Source: Sciurus carolinensis | Lineage: Eukaryota > Chordata > Mammalia > Rodentia > Sciuridae | Length of the DNA stretch: 64,000 bases | Assembly (NCBI RefSeq): GCF_902686445.1 | Contig: NC_062217.1 | Span: forward strand, 173,975,598-174,039,597 | Direction: 5' to 3' | Shown here: positions 22,881 through 37,450 of the stretch, piece after piece | Layout: each line of letters starts with the position of its first letter | Position numbering within the stretch: position 1 is the first letter of the stretch | Notes under the pieces: generated by a model | The model's database searches: none | What the model was told of the DNA's origin: nothing | What the model saw: only the letters and a program-made list of their open reading frames with translations | Program-made: the position numbers and the translations under genes

Positions 22881-24170
22881 TCAATTCTGGAATGTTCTCA
22901 GTCATTTTCTTTTCAATCTCTTCCATTCTCTAGATTCCTTCCTTTTGGGTTTCCTATAAACATCCCCATTCTGTAGCTGGCATTCCTAATTATGCTTTCA
23001 TAACCCATTCCCTGACTGTGATTTTACCAGATCTATCTTCTAATATACTAATGCTGTCTGTAACTGTGTCTCAGTTTTTTTAAAAAAAATTTTAACTTCC
23101 ATGTCCATTTCATTCACTTTTAGGAATTTGTTTTAATCTTCTAGTTCTTCTTTCATATTGCCTTCCTTAATTATGGTTCTCTTTCTTCTTTAATAATCTT
23201 TTTAAAAAATTAACATAGTGAGTTTCAGGTCCTTCTATTATTTCAGGATATTGGAGATTTGGGTTGTCCTGTTTGCCTTACTTCCTAACTCCACCCATTA
23301 CAGCTTATGCTTATGTGGCTTATGCTTTTCATTGTTATCCTCAGTGGAAGTTATCTTGAATCATGTATGTACTGGATGGTGGAAGGGTATCTATAGGATA
23401 ATTCTGCACTTGTCTTAAGCAAGCCAATGGTCTGGATTTATTTTTATGTTAATGCTTTGACTTTTGGTTCCTATACTATTAAGACATAATAAACTTGGAA
23501 CCTGCACCCATGCATGGCTTGGTATTTTAATTTCCAATTCCCTTATAAGGCACAGTCATATCTTCAACTTCCTTAACTTTATGCAAGGGTTCAAATTCTA
23601 GCTACCACACCTCTTTTAGAACAATATTACATCTCTCTCTGGATACTGGAATTCTAAACCCCAGACCCTGGGTCCACTGTAGCCCCTACCCTCACAATGG
23701 CCAAGAACCTACAATTATTACCAAGGAATGTGTTTATACCTACTTCACTGCTTTTGTCTTTGCTCCTCATTTATTATATGGTTGACTATGCATTTAGTTT
23801 TTCAAGAGCTTACCCTGCATCTCTGTAGCAGGCCCAGCTGCATCAGTTCACTCTGTTCATAGAAGTCTACACTGAATTTTGTGTGTTTTCTTCTAGACAC
23901 CTGAAGCCCCTTAAAACCTTTAGAACTCCGAAATGACCTCAATAATACAGGTCATTTTTAAGTAGTTTTCTGATACCCAAATTCCAGAGAAAATATTTAA
24001 TGCCAGATCCTGTCAGAAGCAAGACTGAAGATTCATCAGTGGCCTATTCAAACTCATCTGGCTTTGGGCCTCATTTCTGACAGTGGTGACACAGTCAAAT
24101 GCTCTGTGACCAGCTTATTCTCTCAGCTTGAATACATCATCCTGGGTCTTCACCACAGGCCTCTCATTTG
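22881..24170. other. AT-rich sequence, nothing firmly recognised
   Basis: The first few hundred bases may be further antisense L1 (T-rich, few landmarks). No gene was found. Confidence 0.4.
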
Positions 24171-24262
24171 CCTGGGGATGAAGCCTGGAGAGACCTTGAC
24201 ATGCTGCCTCTCTTCTCCTGGGGCTGAAGCCTGGAGAGACCAAGACATGCTGCCTCTCTTCT
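24171..24262. repeat. Tandem duplication, 46 bp period
   Basis: Two copies of a 46 bp unit starting CCTGGGGATGAAGCCTGGAG and CCTGGGGCTGAAGCCTGGAG and ending TGCTGCCTCTCTTCT; only three substitutions separate them. Confidence 0.93.
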
Positions 24263-25351
24263 CAGTGGGTGAGGTGGGCTGCGGCACCAGCAGAATGAGC
24301 CAGGGAAGCTGGCATGAGAGAGCCTGAGCCTGCCTTCCTGGGCGCACAGGCTCTTCCTGGCCCACCGCTCTGCCCTAAGGACCACATCCTTCTTGTCTGT
24401 AACCCGGTGGGGTGAGGCTGAAGAACTCAAGGCCCAAGGCACCAGTTGGTTCTTGCACGATGATCAATGCAATTCCTGCTGCTCCCTCCATGGCTATTCC
24501 TACTCTCAGGATGTAGGAATAAAGGGCTGCCAAGAACGAGCTATCGCTGAAACAGACACGAAGAGCGAGCCACTGCCTATGGATCTTCCTGATCCATGTC
24601 AGAATGCTACGTTTCATCCCTGCCTGCATCCCAGGCTGACACTCAGCCTGCTGCAGGAGGCACAGGCGGCAGTTCTCTGCAGCACAGGAGGAAGGCAGGC
24701 ATCCAGAGTCTGGAGAGGTCTGTTTCAGGGTGGCACTTGTGGATGACACAGATGTAGGAAGCAACCACCAGTACTTTACAGACATGTAAATGAAATGAAC
24801 CCAAATATTTGAAGGTCACTCATTTGGAGATAAAGAAAGGTGCAAAGAAAAAAAAAGTGGCCATTCAGAATTAGAATAATCATACTCTGGTTCCTCTTGC
24901 TGTCCCTACAGTGGAAAACTGAATGACAACGGGTTTGTCTAAACACCTCCCTTCCCTGCCCTCTATTTCTCCTTCTGCACTACCCTCCTTTCTGCACTCA
25001 GACACCCCACAAACACACACCACACACATGCAGGCGCAGACATGCATACAGGCACGCACGCGCACACACACAGTTGTCAGCAATGGAGTTCAGTGTCAGA
25101 TAGTGAATGATAAATAGTACAGAGCCCTTAGTATTTGCACTTAAATGAAAAGGGGAGGTTTGCTAACACTAATGAATAGGCTGGGCAGAGTAGGGAGCTC
25201 CACAATGCCTAGAAGCATCAGGCTTGGCATGCTGGCCTTTACAGGGCAATTTACCACCAGGGTCATGAAACCCATAATCCCAGATTCAGGACAGCAGAGG
25301 AACACAGAGGCAGGCCAGTTACAGCCCTGTCTGCATGACTTGTAGCTGGGC
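24263..25351. other. Unique sequence with a CA-rich stretch
   Basis: A CA-rich imperfect repeat with CG steps lies at about 25,006-25,073. An open frame at 24,393-24,746 has no recognisable domain. Nothing else is supported. Confidence 0.45.
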
Positions 25352-25575
25352 TGGACTCTGCCTGCATTCCAAACATTGCGCTGCGCCAAGGACCTGAGCC
25401 CGAGTAGAATCTGCCTGCATTCCAAATGCTGCGCTGCTGCAAGGACCTGAGCCCGAGGTTGGACAATAAGGTCTACAGGCCCATGTTGGCTGGACTCTGC
25501 CTGCACTTCCAAACGCTGCGCTGCGCCAAGGACCTGAGCCTGAGGTTGGACAATGAGGCCTACAGGCCCATGTGG
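25352..25575. repeat. Three-unit tandem repeat of uneven length
   Basis: Three units share CTGCCTGCATTCCAAA, GCGCTGCGCCAAGGACC and TGAGCCCGAG. Units start at 25,352, 25,405 and 25,491. The second and third also share GGTTGGACAATAAGG and CTACAGGCCCATGT and are 86 bp apart, while the first lacks this second half and is only 53 bp long. A minus-strand open frame (25,584 to 25,141) runs through it, but neither period is a multiple of three. Confidence 0.9.
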
Positions 25576-28274
25576 GAACAGCAATCTCTTCTTTACCCTA
25601 GGAGAATCTGTCAGTTCATCAGTTGACTAGCTCAGGCAGGTAAGGTTCAGTCAGAAAAGAGGGGCCCGCCCACTCAATGAAGGGAATTTAGCATAGGATC
25701 TGACCATACTAGTGCTGGAATTGATGAGAGGCCACACAGGGGAGGTGATCCAACCCACGCTTCGCCTTAGGAGGAAGCTTCCATAGTTCCAGTGGGGAGG
25801 AAAAGGGAGGAGGCAGTGGGATCACAGGGCCCAGTGAGCATGCACCAGTACGAGTCCTGGAGAGAGGGCTGAGGGGAGAGGGAGAGGGAGAAAGGCCCAG
25901 ATTCCCTGTCCCTCCCCAGGCACCAGTGCCTGCCAGGGCCTCACATGGGCCGGATCAACCCATAATTCAGAGGCTAGAGGGTCCCCTCCATTCAGAAATG
26001 GGCGGAGAAGTGGGGAAGGACAATAAAATGGGGGAAACCGCTGAGAAAAAAATAGCAGTTGACCAATAAAATCTGAGGGTGCACCCCAAAGGAGGCCAGC
26101 ACTGAGGTGCTGTGGAGCACCAGAGACCAGATGCCATTTGGCAAACATGGAGCTAGGAAAGCACTGCCTCCGCTCTACACACACCCAACTCCTTTCTTCC
26201 TGGTCTTCTTCCTTGTAAGTCCCTTCTCCTTCTTAGGGATCTTCTTTTGATTATTTCGGAGGGCCCTAGCAGCTTTGTTGTGTTTTGTTTAATTGGTCTG
26301 AATTTGCAGAGAACAGCATGATTTCCAGAGCCAAGCTGCTCCCAGAGAGGAAGCCTGGTGCCCAGCAACAATCCACTTTGGGGCCATTTGAGAAGGAAGG
26401 GAAGTGTGCTGGTCAGGGCCTGACGCACACCCCTTCTGCATGTGCAGCCAAGGCAGTGAGGACTGTAGAGCGGGCAGCCAGGGGCAGGGCAGAGCACCCA
26501 CGTGCAGGGTAGAGCATCCACGTGCACTGATCGTCAGAACATGAGCGGGGAGGTGCAGGGCTGAAAGGAGATGTTCCTAAATAATGTCTACCCTGAGTTG
26601 AACCCTGACAGCAATTACTGCAAGACTGGGACTCCTGAAATGGAAACAATGAACAGTGAGCTGGACTGGATCAAACAGGAGACACAGAAATGCAAATTGG
26701 AAAATGAGTATGCGACGGTCTCCAGAAAAAGTGCTCGCATATGAGAAATAACTCAGTGATAAGAACTAATGAACAGAAGGGCCACAGGAGCTAGGCGCCA
26801 AGCCAAGACAGTGATATCGAGAATTCAAGCAGAACCCATAAGATCAGCGGCTGTGCCAGTAAATTCAGAAACACACCCAAGGATCAGGGTGCCATGGAGC
26901 TTTCAGGGAAGCTCCCCCAAATAAGCTGGCAGTCACAGGCAAGCCTCCTGCTAGGAACTCCTCGGACTTTGATCCACGGTAGCTGTTCTGAGTCACCTTG
27001 GAGACAAGAGGCTGGGAGAGGATAAGCCCATGGGCAAGTGGGCAGGAAACTGTGAAGGGAACCTCAAGGTTGATAGAGTCTTCTGGAATTTGGAATTGCT
27101 GCCCATTGGTGACTTATTGTTAAGTACTACTCCCTGGGATCTTGCATTTCTAAAAATACTATTTACTTTTTATTTAACACTGAACCTTTGATGTTTTAGA
27201 ATATAAAAATAGTAAGTCTTATTATTTTAAAAGCTTAGGAGAGAAACTAGCCATATTATTAGAAAAAGAAGATATATGCAGCTATAGTCTGTTCAAATAT
27301 CAAGAGGTGTGACTTTTCAAACTCACATTTCAATCTTTATTTACATAAGACTTTTAGAAATAGTGGGTGTAAATATTAAAACGCCCAAGCCTGGGTGAAA
27401 TTTTATTGAGAATAACTACAAATAAAAGGAAACTGATTTTTTAAAGTCAAGTTTCTGAAATTTAGATGAAAAGAATATTCAGCATTAACCAAAAATGATA
27501 TTTACATATCAATGTAGTTTTTCTGCTCATAGACTCATTTCCTATGAAACTAACAGAGGCAAGCTCAGGGAATTACAAAGGAAGGAAAAACCCTAATCAA
27601 ACAGGTACTGTTGTTCTAACAGGATATTAGCCAAAATGATCCAATCAGTTGCTTGAGCTAAAATTTTTTTCTTTGAGCCATTCATGCCAGAATACAACCT
27701 CTGAGAGCATTAGGAATCCACATTACATTCCAAGTGTTTGCCTCCAACAGATGGGGGATTTGAAAGATACATTCCATGGAAATGGGAGGCAGCAAGGAGG
27801 GGTCCCAGGCAGTCACTAGCACACAGGTGACTCAGCCACAATGGGGTCGTGTTTCTCAGAGTCAGTATTTTTTATTTGCATTCCAGGTATATTTGGCAGC
27901 TATATGAAATCAACCAAAATGCTAAATTCAAATTGCTAGATGTTTAATTTCACCACAATTCAGAATTATGCCATAGAATGCAACATAATATGAAAAAATT
28001 TCCAAAATGTACAAAAAGTAGCGAAGTACACCTTGAAGGAGTGAGTTTACATCAAACTTTGTTCTCATATTTGTCTAATGACTTAAGATAATCAGAGGTT
28101 CACATGAATGACAGCTGTCATGGTGTTGGGTGTTCACTTAGAACAGCATCGGTGTGTCTCCTCCATAAAATACAGCCTGCAACGTGTCAATTGAAGATCT
28201 CTATAACTTAATCTCTCACACATCAAAAACAGAGCAATATACTTCTCTGAAGATCTTTAGGGGGCAATCTCAGA
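25576..28274. other. Unique sequence, 2.7 kb
   Basis: GC-rich to 27,050, then AT-rich. No repeat family or supported exon was recognised. The sequence around 26,580-26,745 reads through without many stops, but has no identifiable protein. Confidence 0.4.
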
Positions 28275-28275
28275 A

Positions 28276-28307
<32 letters not shown>

Positions 28308-28322
28308 ACACACACTCTCTCT
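28275..28322. repeat. (CA)n then (CT)n microsatellite
   Basis: A CA tract with one TA interruption, followed by a short CTCTCTCT run. Confidence 0.97.
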
Positions 28323-30844
<2,522 letters not shown>

Positions 30845-30930
30845 GGGCTAGAATGTAGCTCAGTAGTCAAGTGCTCGCCTGGCAAGCTTAAGACCCTGTT
30901 TAGTCCCCAGTACTGCAATCAAAAAAAATG
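30845..30930 (+). mobile_element. ID-type SINE
   Basis: GGGGCTAGAATGTAGCTCAG, then GTGCTCGCCTGGCAAGC, then a diverged B box (TAGTCCCCAGTACTG) and an A tail. No duplication of the target was identified. Confidence 0.85.
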
Positions 30931-32584
30931 TTTAAAGTGTGGTTGCACTTACATATATGTGTGCATACGGTGTGTATACACACATATAAATATGTAAACA
31001 CACACACGTAAAACATAGTGGGCTAACTCATCTATTTCATGGCAAAGCTCCTCCTTTGGTTTTCAGAACAAGACCCAACGACAGGCTGCCTCCACGGGCA
31101 CACCTGGGATGCAGTGACGCTGAAAGGCCAAAAATGAAGAGACGGACAAAGTCTCGGCAAGGCACCCAAGGGCAGCAGCAGCCCACTCTCAGTGCTGAAG
31201 GCCACAATTCAGGTGAAGGTCTGACACTCAGGGACAACTGTAAACTGAGTAACCACCCACCACCCTATGAAGCAAAGGCTACAGAGAAGGCGGCGCACAG
31301 ACACCCCACAGGAGGTTCAGTCCGCCCTTATCATGCAAGAGGCTCCCCGCAGACAAGAAAACAAACTACCCAGCCACCACAGAATGTCCAGACCACACTC
31401 CACCAGGATCCACCCTGGGGACTCAGGTGGAGCTTCACCTGAGAGTGTACGTTCTTCTCAGGTACATACAGCAGTCACAACAACCCAGCAACAGCGTCCT
31501 GAAGGCAGGAACACCGCACACAGCACCTCTGGGTCACAGGGAATGCGCTGATTTTTAACAAAAACAGCTGGGAAACCTGAAGTCCTATGACTGACTCATG
31601 TGAAAGAGGGAATGTACACTGAAAAGCACAGAATTAAAGCAATCACAATGAAAACATTACAGAGCAGAATCTGTTATACGCATGTAAAGCAATAAGCAGA
31701 AAAATTCACTGCACTAATAGTGAATTTTTAATCAGGAAAAATGAGGAATAAAAATTGAATGAGTTAAGCATTCCCAAGTTATAAAAACTAAAAAGAGAAC
31801 AAGAAGTAAACCAAAGGAAAACTCAAGGAAGGAAATAATGAAGACAAAAGCTTAATTAATGAGGTAGAGAACAGAAACACAATATATCTAATGAATAAAT
31901 CTAAATCCTGGTTTGGGCAGTGAATAAAATAGACAACCACTAGCTAACTGACCAAGAAGGCGGAACACACAAATACTGAAGCCAAAAAATGCCATGGGAA
32001 AAACATCCAACGAAACAGAAGTTCTAAAAGCATAAGAGACAACTTTGCAGACCTCTATGCAAATACATTTAAAATGCAGATGAAGTGGATAACTTCCTAA
32101 GGAAATCCAGACCACCGAAACAGACCCCAGTGGAGTTGGAAGCTGGAACAGATCATTTGCATGGAAGAAACAGAAAGTCAGGCAGCAACCAGAAGAAGAA
32201 TCAGGACCAGGGGCTGTCTCCAGTGCCTCCGGTGCTCTGAGGAGGAAGGGAAACGCCCTGCCCGGGCTGTGACACTGGCAGCCAGACTGAAAACGGGAAA
32301 AAGCTACAGACCAACACTGCTCCTCAACACTGGTACAAAAGAACCGGACAGAACACTAAGAGTCAGAATCTAGCATCTCTTCAAGAAAAGCAGACGCCAT
32401 GACCAAGGAGATCTTCTTTCAGAATGCGAAGACAGGTTCACTGTCAGGACACCCATTAGCATCACTAACATTAGCATACATAGTACAGCTGAGGAAAAAC
32501 ACAAGGTGGTCATCTCCACGGAGGCTTAAAACCCTTTGACAAAGTTGAAATCTGAAACAGGTGGCTCAGGGCTACACTTGCTCT

Positions 32585-32815
32585 CCCTTTTTTTTTTTTT
32601 TTTTTTGGTGGGGAGGTACCGGGGATTGAGCTCAGGGTCACTCGACCACTGAGCCACAACCCCAGCCCTATTTCGTATTTTATTTAGAGACAGGATACCA
32701 CTGAGTTGCTTAGGGCCTTGCTTTTGCTGAGGCTGGCTTTGAACTCATGATCCTCCTGTCTCAGCCTCCTGAGCCACTGGGATGACAGGTGTGCACCCCG
32801 ACAACCAGATCTACT
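32585..32815 (-). mobile_element. B1-dID dimeric SINE, antisense
   Basis: Starts with a T tract, then the reverse complement of the ID-like unit (ACCGGGGATTGAGCTCAGGG, GAGCCACAACCCCAGCCC). The reverse complement of the B1 unit follows (GAGGCTGGCTTTGAACTCAT, CTGGGATGACAGGTGTGCA). Confidence 0.93.
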
Positions 32816-32828
32816 CTCACTCTCCTTC

Positions 32829-33045
32829 CGGTACTGGGGATTGAACCAGGAACTCTTAACCACTGAGCCATACCCCTAGCCCTTTAAAAACATTTTTTTT
32901 TTTTTTTAATTTGAGATAGGGTCTTGCTAAGTTGCTTCGGGCCTCACTAAGTTGCTGAGGCTGGCTTTGACGTGCAATCCTCCTGCCTCAGACTCCTGAA
33001 CTGCTGGGATTACAGGCAGGGGCTACCACGCCTGGCTCCAGGACT
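32829..33045 (-). mobile_element. B1-dID dimeric SINE, antisense
   Basis: A second copy in the same orientation directly after the first: GGTACTGGGGATTGAACCAG, then CTGAGCCATACCCCTAGCCC, a T-rich linker, then GAGATAGGGTCTTGCTAAGT and CTGGGATTACAGGCAGGGGC. Confidence 0.92.
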
Positions 33046-33362
33046 CTACTCTTAACCATGACAAAATACACACACCTTAATCTTAAACCAGTATCTCCTA
33101 AAATGGGGAAAGACTGGCAGCATTCCTACTAATGTTGAGGGAAAGGGAAAGAGGATCCTGTCCTCATGTCTACCCACACTGTACCAGAGTCTGACCTGAT
33201 ATGAGAGAAGAGAAATCAGAGGCAGAGGAGTAAGTACTAAAACTATTTGTTTGTAAATGTCATCATAAAATACATCTAGAAATTCCAGAGAATCAATGAT
33301 AAAACTAACTCAATCAAATGAGAACTTACCCATATAAAATTAATATACAAAATCAATTCCTT

Positions 33363-33560
33363 TTGCCAAGCACAGTGATACATGCCTGTAATCCCAGTGA
33401 CTTGGGAGGCTGAGGCAGGAGGATCTCAAGTTTGAGGCCAGCCTCAGCAAATTGGTGAGATCCTATCTCAAAATAAAAAGTAAAAAAGGGCTAGGGATGT
33501 AGTTCAGTGGTAGAGCCCCTGGGTTCAATCCCCAGTATCACAAAGAAAAAAAAAATTAAA
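33363..33560 (+). mobile_element. B1-dID dimeric SINE
   Basis: CAAGCACAGTGATACATGCC, then AATCCCAGTGACTTGGGAGG, then the ID-like half GGGCTAGGGATGTAGTTCAG with GGTTCAATCCCCAGTATCA and an A tail. Confidence 0.94.
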
Positions 33561-33575
33561 AGTCAATAGTTATCA

Positions 33576-33668
33576 GGGGCTGGGATGTAGCTCAGTTGGT
33601 AGAGTGCTTGCATCTCAAGCACAAGGCCCTGGGTTCAATCCCCAGCACCACAGAAAAAAAAAAAAAAA
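33576..33668 (+). mobile_element. ID-type SINE
   Basis: A well-preserved ID (GGGGCTGGGATGTAGCTCAG, GTTCAATCCCCAGCACCACA) with a 17 bp A tail. ATAGTTATCA before and ATACTTATCA after it look like a 10 bp target-site duplication with one mismatch, so it inserted just downstream of the dimeric SINE. Confidence 0.95.
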
Positions 33669-35469
33669 TACTTATCAAATAGAAAAAAATAAGCCATGAG
33701 CGAAAACCCAGTTTAAAATAATTGCAAAAGACTAAATATTTAAAAATAAATTTAATAAGGACTGCACAAAACATACATAGGAGAATTCAAAGCATTCTTG
33801 AAGTACACAAAAGAATATTTATGTGGGCAAATGAAATGACATTCTCCATTCTTGGATAGGATGACTTGGCATTACCAAGATGACAGTTATAAGTTAATTT
33901 AATGTACTACCAGTAAAACATCAATAAACTATTTCAGTTATACAAACTGATACTAATAGTCACACGGAAGAGCCAACATGCAGGTATAGCCCAAAGGAAC
34001 CCTAGAAAAACCAGCCCTGAAGAAGGAAGTGTGCCAGGAAGACTACAATACACAGGCGGTGGTGGAACCTGCTCACACTCGAACACACAGACAGCAGGAC
34101 AGAGTGAGGGGTCCAGAAAGGAACCAGGGCATGTGACTGTGGGCATTTCAAACCACGGGGCTAAAGATGGACTTGTTAACAAATGTATGGCACCAGGAAA
34201 ACCTAGGTAGCCGTTTGGAAAAAGAAAAATCAGACCTGAGTCTCACACCGTACATGAAAAATGACCCAACTGGCCCGGGAACCCTCAGCGTCCGAGAGCT
34301 GGGCAGATGAACGGCAGGCCTGAGAGGAAAACGCGCAGCAACGCCCACTACATCTGGGCAGGAAAACTTCCTAATTATGACCCCAACCACGAGGCAATGA
34401 AACAAAGATTGATAAATTTGACTACATAAAATAAAAACTTCTACAAGACAAAACAAAGAACCCTAACAAAGGGCTCAGTACCTGAAAAATTAGATGAAAA
34501 TATTTTGGAACGTATACCACAAAAAAAGGGCTAGATAAACCTAACATGAAAATCTGTTGAAAGCTGAGGGCAAAACCCCAAGAGAATAATGAAGAAAAGA
34601 TAAAAGAGTTTAAAAAAAAAAAGATCAGAGTGGTCCTCACGTGTGAAAGCACGTTCGAACTCACCCGTGTTGACAGACATGCAGATGGAGACGTCAAGAC
34701 ATCACCTGTCGGCCATCAGACTGACAATTTTACATGTGACCAGATCTCTCTTGGGCAAGGTTCCGTCCGGTCGGTGGGAATGCAAACACAGTGAGGAAGC
34801 CTGGCGACACCCGACAAAGCTGGGCACGCTCCACCCCAGGCACCCACCTCCGGGCACCTGCCCTCAAGCCCATCTCCAGCGACGGGGAAGGGCAGCCTGC
34901 TGAGACACAGTGCGGGAAGAGGCATGTGCCCTGTGCAGGAGAGGGGACAAAGTCTGGACACACAGCAATGGGCCCTTCGCTATAAAAAGGAGGACATTTC
35001 TATGGACCAGTCTGCATGATTTCCAGAGCACACTGTTAAATTAAAGGGTCAAAGTGCAAAAGATAATCTATAATGTGCTATCCTTCAAGTAAGCCACAGA
35101 AAAAAGACCCATGGCACTCACAACAAAATAACTGAATAAATAAGTGGGGAGAAAGGACAAGAGTTCCTTATGGCGAATTTTAATTAATGAATGTAAAAAA
35201 GAGGGAATTACAAATTTTTATTAAATAAATATGCAGTGAACATCATTTCAGAGAAGATGTATCAACAGACGCTAAAACTGGTAGGCAGAAGTTTAAGGAG
35301 CAAAGGGGATATCTGCAATCTCTAAGCTGTCTTCCCAAGATTTATACAAATCAAAAAGAGAAAATAGTAACATTACAGTGGCTAAAACACCTTACCCAAG
35401 CGACAAGGCTGATGCCACCAGCACTGACATCGTGTGCCCACAAGTGGATATACCAAGAAGGGCGGGCCT

Positions 35470-35550
35470 TGGGCGGGGAGAGTTTGGTGGGAGCGCGCTT
35501 GCCTAGCACAAGCAAGGCCCCGGGTTCCACGCCCAGCAGCGCACACTCAC
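35470..35550 (+). mobile_element. Diverged, CpG-rich ID-type SINE
   Basis: GGGCGGGGAGAGTTTGGTGG, GAGCGCGCTTGCCTAGCACA, then CCGGGTTCCACGCCCAGCAG follow the ID layout. It keeps more CpG than other copies, including in the B box region. The A tail is replaced by an ACACACA stretch. Confidence 0.75.
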
Positions 35551-35919
35551 ACACACAAGGCACAGCACCACTGCCACGGTGCTAATGCCCAAACACACGA
35601 CCTGTGCCAACCCACGAGGAAACACTAGGCACAAGCGCCTGACCCACACTCGGTAAACGCGAAGGTCCCAAAAGACTGATGCAGAGTCACAGGTTGCAAG
35701 GGACAACTAAATGTGACATGGGACCTTGGGTTTGGCTCTGCTGAAAAGGGGCACAGTGGAAACCTGGAAGAGCTCAGCTACAGCACTGCACCAGGGTTAA
35801 TTTCAAGGCTTGCGATCTTAATCTAGCTTGTGGGTTAGGTGAAGGGTGCACTTGAACTCGGTACACTGTTCTTTGCAACCTTTCTGACAGTCTAAAACTA
35901 TTTCAATATAAAAAGATTT

Positions 35920-36105
35920 TTTTGGTACTAGGGATTGATTCCAGGAGTGCTTATCCACCGAGTCACTTTCCCAGCCCTGTTTATTTTTTTATTTTGAGAC
36001 AGGGCTTCACTAAGTTGTTGATGCTGGCTTTGAACTTGTGATCCTCCTGCTTCAGTCACCCAAGTCACTGGGATTAAAGGTGCCCACCACCACTCCTGGC
36101 AAAGT
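35920..36105 (-). mobile_element. B1-dID dimeric SINE, antisense
   Basis: TTTTTTGGTACTAGGGATTG, then CACTTTCCCAGCCCTG, then TTTTGAGACAGGGCTTCACT and CACTGGGATTAAAGGTGCCC are the reverse complement of both halves. It abuts the 3' end of the old L1 at 35,911. Confidence 0.9.
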
Positions 36106-36189
36106 TTTTCCATAAAACAAAACAAAACTCTCATACTCCCAGAGTATGATACCACACTCTGGAAATATTGATTCAAACCAAATTCCTTT

Positions 36190-36274
36190 CTCACAACCCC
36201 ACCCATGATCCTTACTTCTCACAATCCCACCCATGATCCTTACTTTCTCACAACCCCACCCATGATCCTTACTT
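36190..36274. repeat. Three-copy tandem repeat, 28-29 bp
   Basis: CTCACAACCCCACCCATGAT followed by CCTTACTT occurs three times in a row, with one C/T difference in the middle unit and a growing T run at the unit ends. Confidence 0.95.
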
Positions 36275-37450
36275 TTCCCTCTTGGGCAACATAAAATAAA
36301 CAGCAGCTCCTATTGGACATAAGCATCCTCTCAAGTTTGCAGAAAGTGCTCGGGCACTTCCGGGGCTTCTCTCCCACCCACGTGTCCCTAGTCCCTCTCC
36401 CCACTCCACTTTAGAGGTGCTTCACAGACTCTTCCGTCCTACATGCCCTTCGCAGTGCTTCTAAATGGCCCACGTCCCACTTAAAATGAACCACATGAAG
36501 CGCTCCAACGCCATACAACCAGGGTAGTCCAGAATCCACATGCCAGGAGTTGGTACCTGGGTTCCAAAGAAACCGTGCAGCCTAGCTGTCTCGACAGCCG
36601 CACCACGTGGCAGGTCCACCGCAGGTCCACTTCCTCCACAGCACCCTCGGCTCCTCTGTGGGAACCAACTCTCCCTCCCAGGGCCTGTTCAGTCACTGTG
36701 GCCATCTTCCCATTGATGAAACTGCAGGTTTCCCACACACTCATTTAACTGAAGTTCCAGCTCACATTCCAGTGTATCAAAGTACATCTACCAAATGTCT
36801 GTGGGACTTTTCATACAAAGCAACCTTCTTCTTCACCTAAGTCAGAAGGAAGTCTGAAGAAGATAAGACCAGGCCCTTAATATCTCAAGTTATTCAGAAC
36901 CTGCTCCACCTTTACATTGCAGAAAGAAGCATGTCGTGTTAAAATCAGTTTGCTGTCAACTTGAAAAAATCTAGACTGAAGGGGAAAAACAGAAATACTG
37001 AATATTCTCCAGAACATTTAAGCCATGTGTTTTAAGGTCTTCCGCAGCAGCATAGTTGACAACGTCCCTCAATAACCTCACACTTACTAAAAAGGGAAGC
37101 AGAGGCAAACACAGACAGAGACTAGAATCTATACTTCCTGATGAAATTAAAGATTCTTCTGGAACTGTGTTTTACACCATCTCTGTGTGGTTCAAGGACC
37201 TTAAGGTCAGGAGACTTGTGATCCTCCAAGGTGATGAACCAACATTCTTCAGGTGGCCGAGGGCTGGGGAGCCCATATCCTGTGGTGGGAGAAAGGGGAA
37301 GCCAGGCTCTGAGGTCCAGGCTGGCAGGGTGCTCCTCTGCAGAATGAGGAGATTATGCCTTGGTGACCCTCAGTCAGTAGAGTGGATGAAATTACTCATA
37401 TTGTCTGCTATTTACTGTGGATTATCAAGAACTGACCACATATGACTTTT
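36275..37450. other. Unique sequence
   Basis: No repeat or RNA gene was recognised. A 129-codon plus-strand open frame at 37,056-37,445 has no identifiable domain or splice context and is not called as a gene. Confidence 0.45.

Larger units (their letters stand above)
31050..35911 (+). mobile_element. Old L1M ORF2 and 3' UTR, broken by SINEs
   Basis: Diverged L1 landmarks appear in ORF2 order. These include a TGTACGTTCTTCTCAGGTAC endonuclease-region string (31,447), ACAAGAAGTAAACCAAAGGA (31,800), and an AGGTTCACTGTCAGGACACC stretch (32,430) followed by TTTGACAAAGTTGAA (32,535). GTTTAAAATAATTGCAAAAG, AAACAAAGATTGATAAATTT and TCGGTGGGAATGCAAACAC follow. The 3' UTR (GACAACTAAATGTGACATGG, then CTTTGCAACCTTTCTGACAG and a CAATATAAAAAG end) closes the element at 35,911. 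All frames are broken. Six SINEs interrupt or adjoin it, and their insertion sites confirm that it is older than they are. Confidence 0.75.

Noticed and set aside
25352..25575. CRISPR-like array
   Set aside because: Units are long, adjacent and uneven, with no separate spacers, and the genome is mammalian.
25141..25584. Repetitive protein encoded by the minisatellite
   Set aside because: Repeat periods of 53 and 86 bp are not multiples of three, so the repeated peptide does not stay in frame. This argues against selection on a protein.
26580..26745. Possible exon or retrocopy of a cellular gene
   Set aside because: Frames contain stops on closer reading, and no protein family could be identified.
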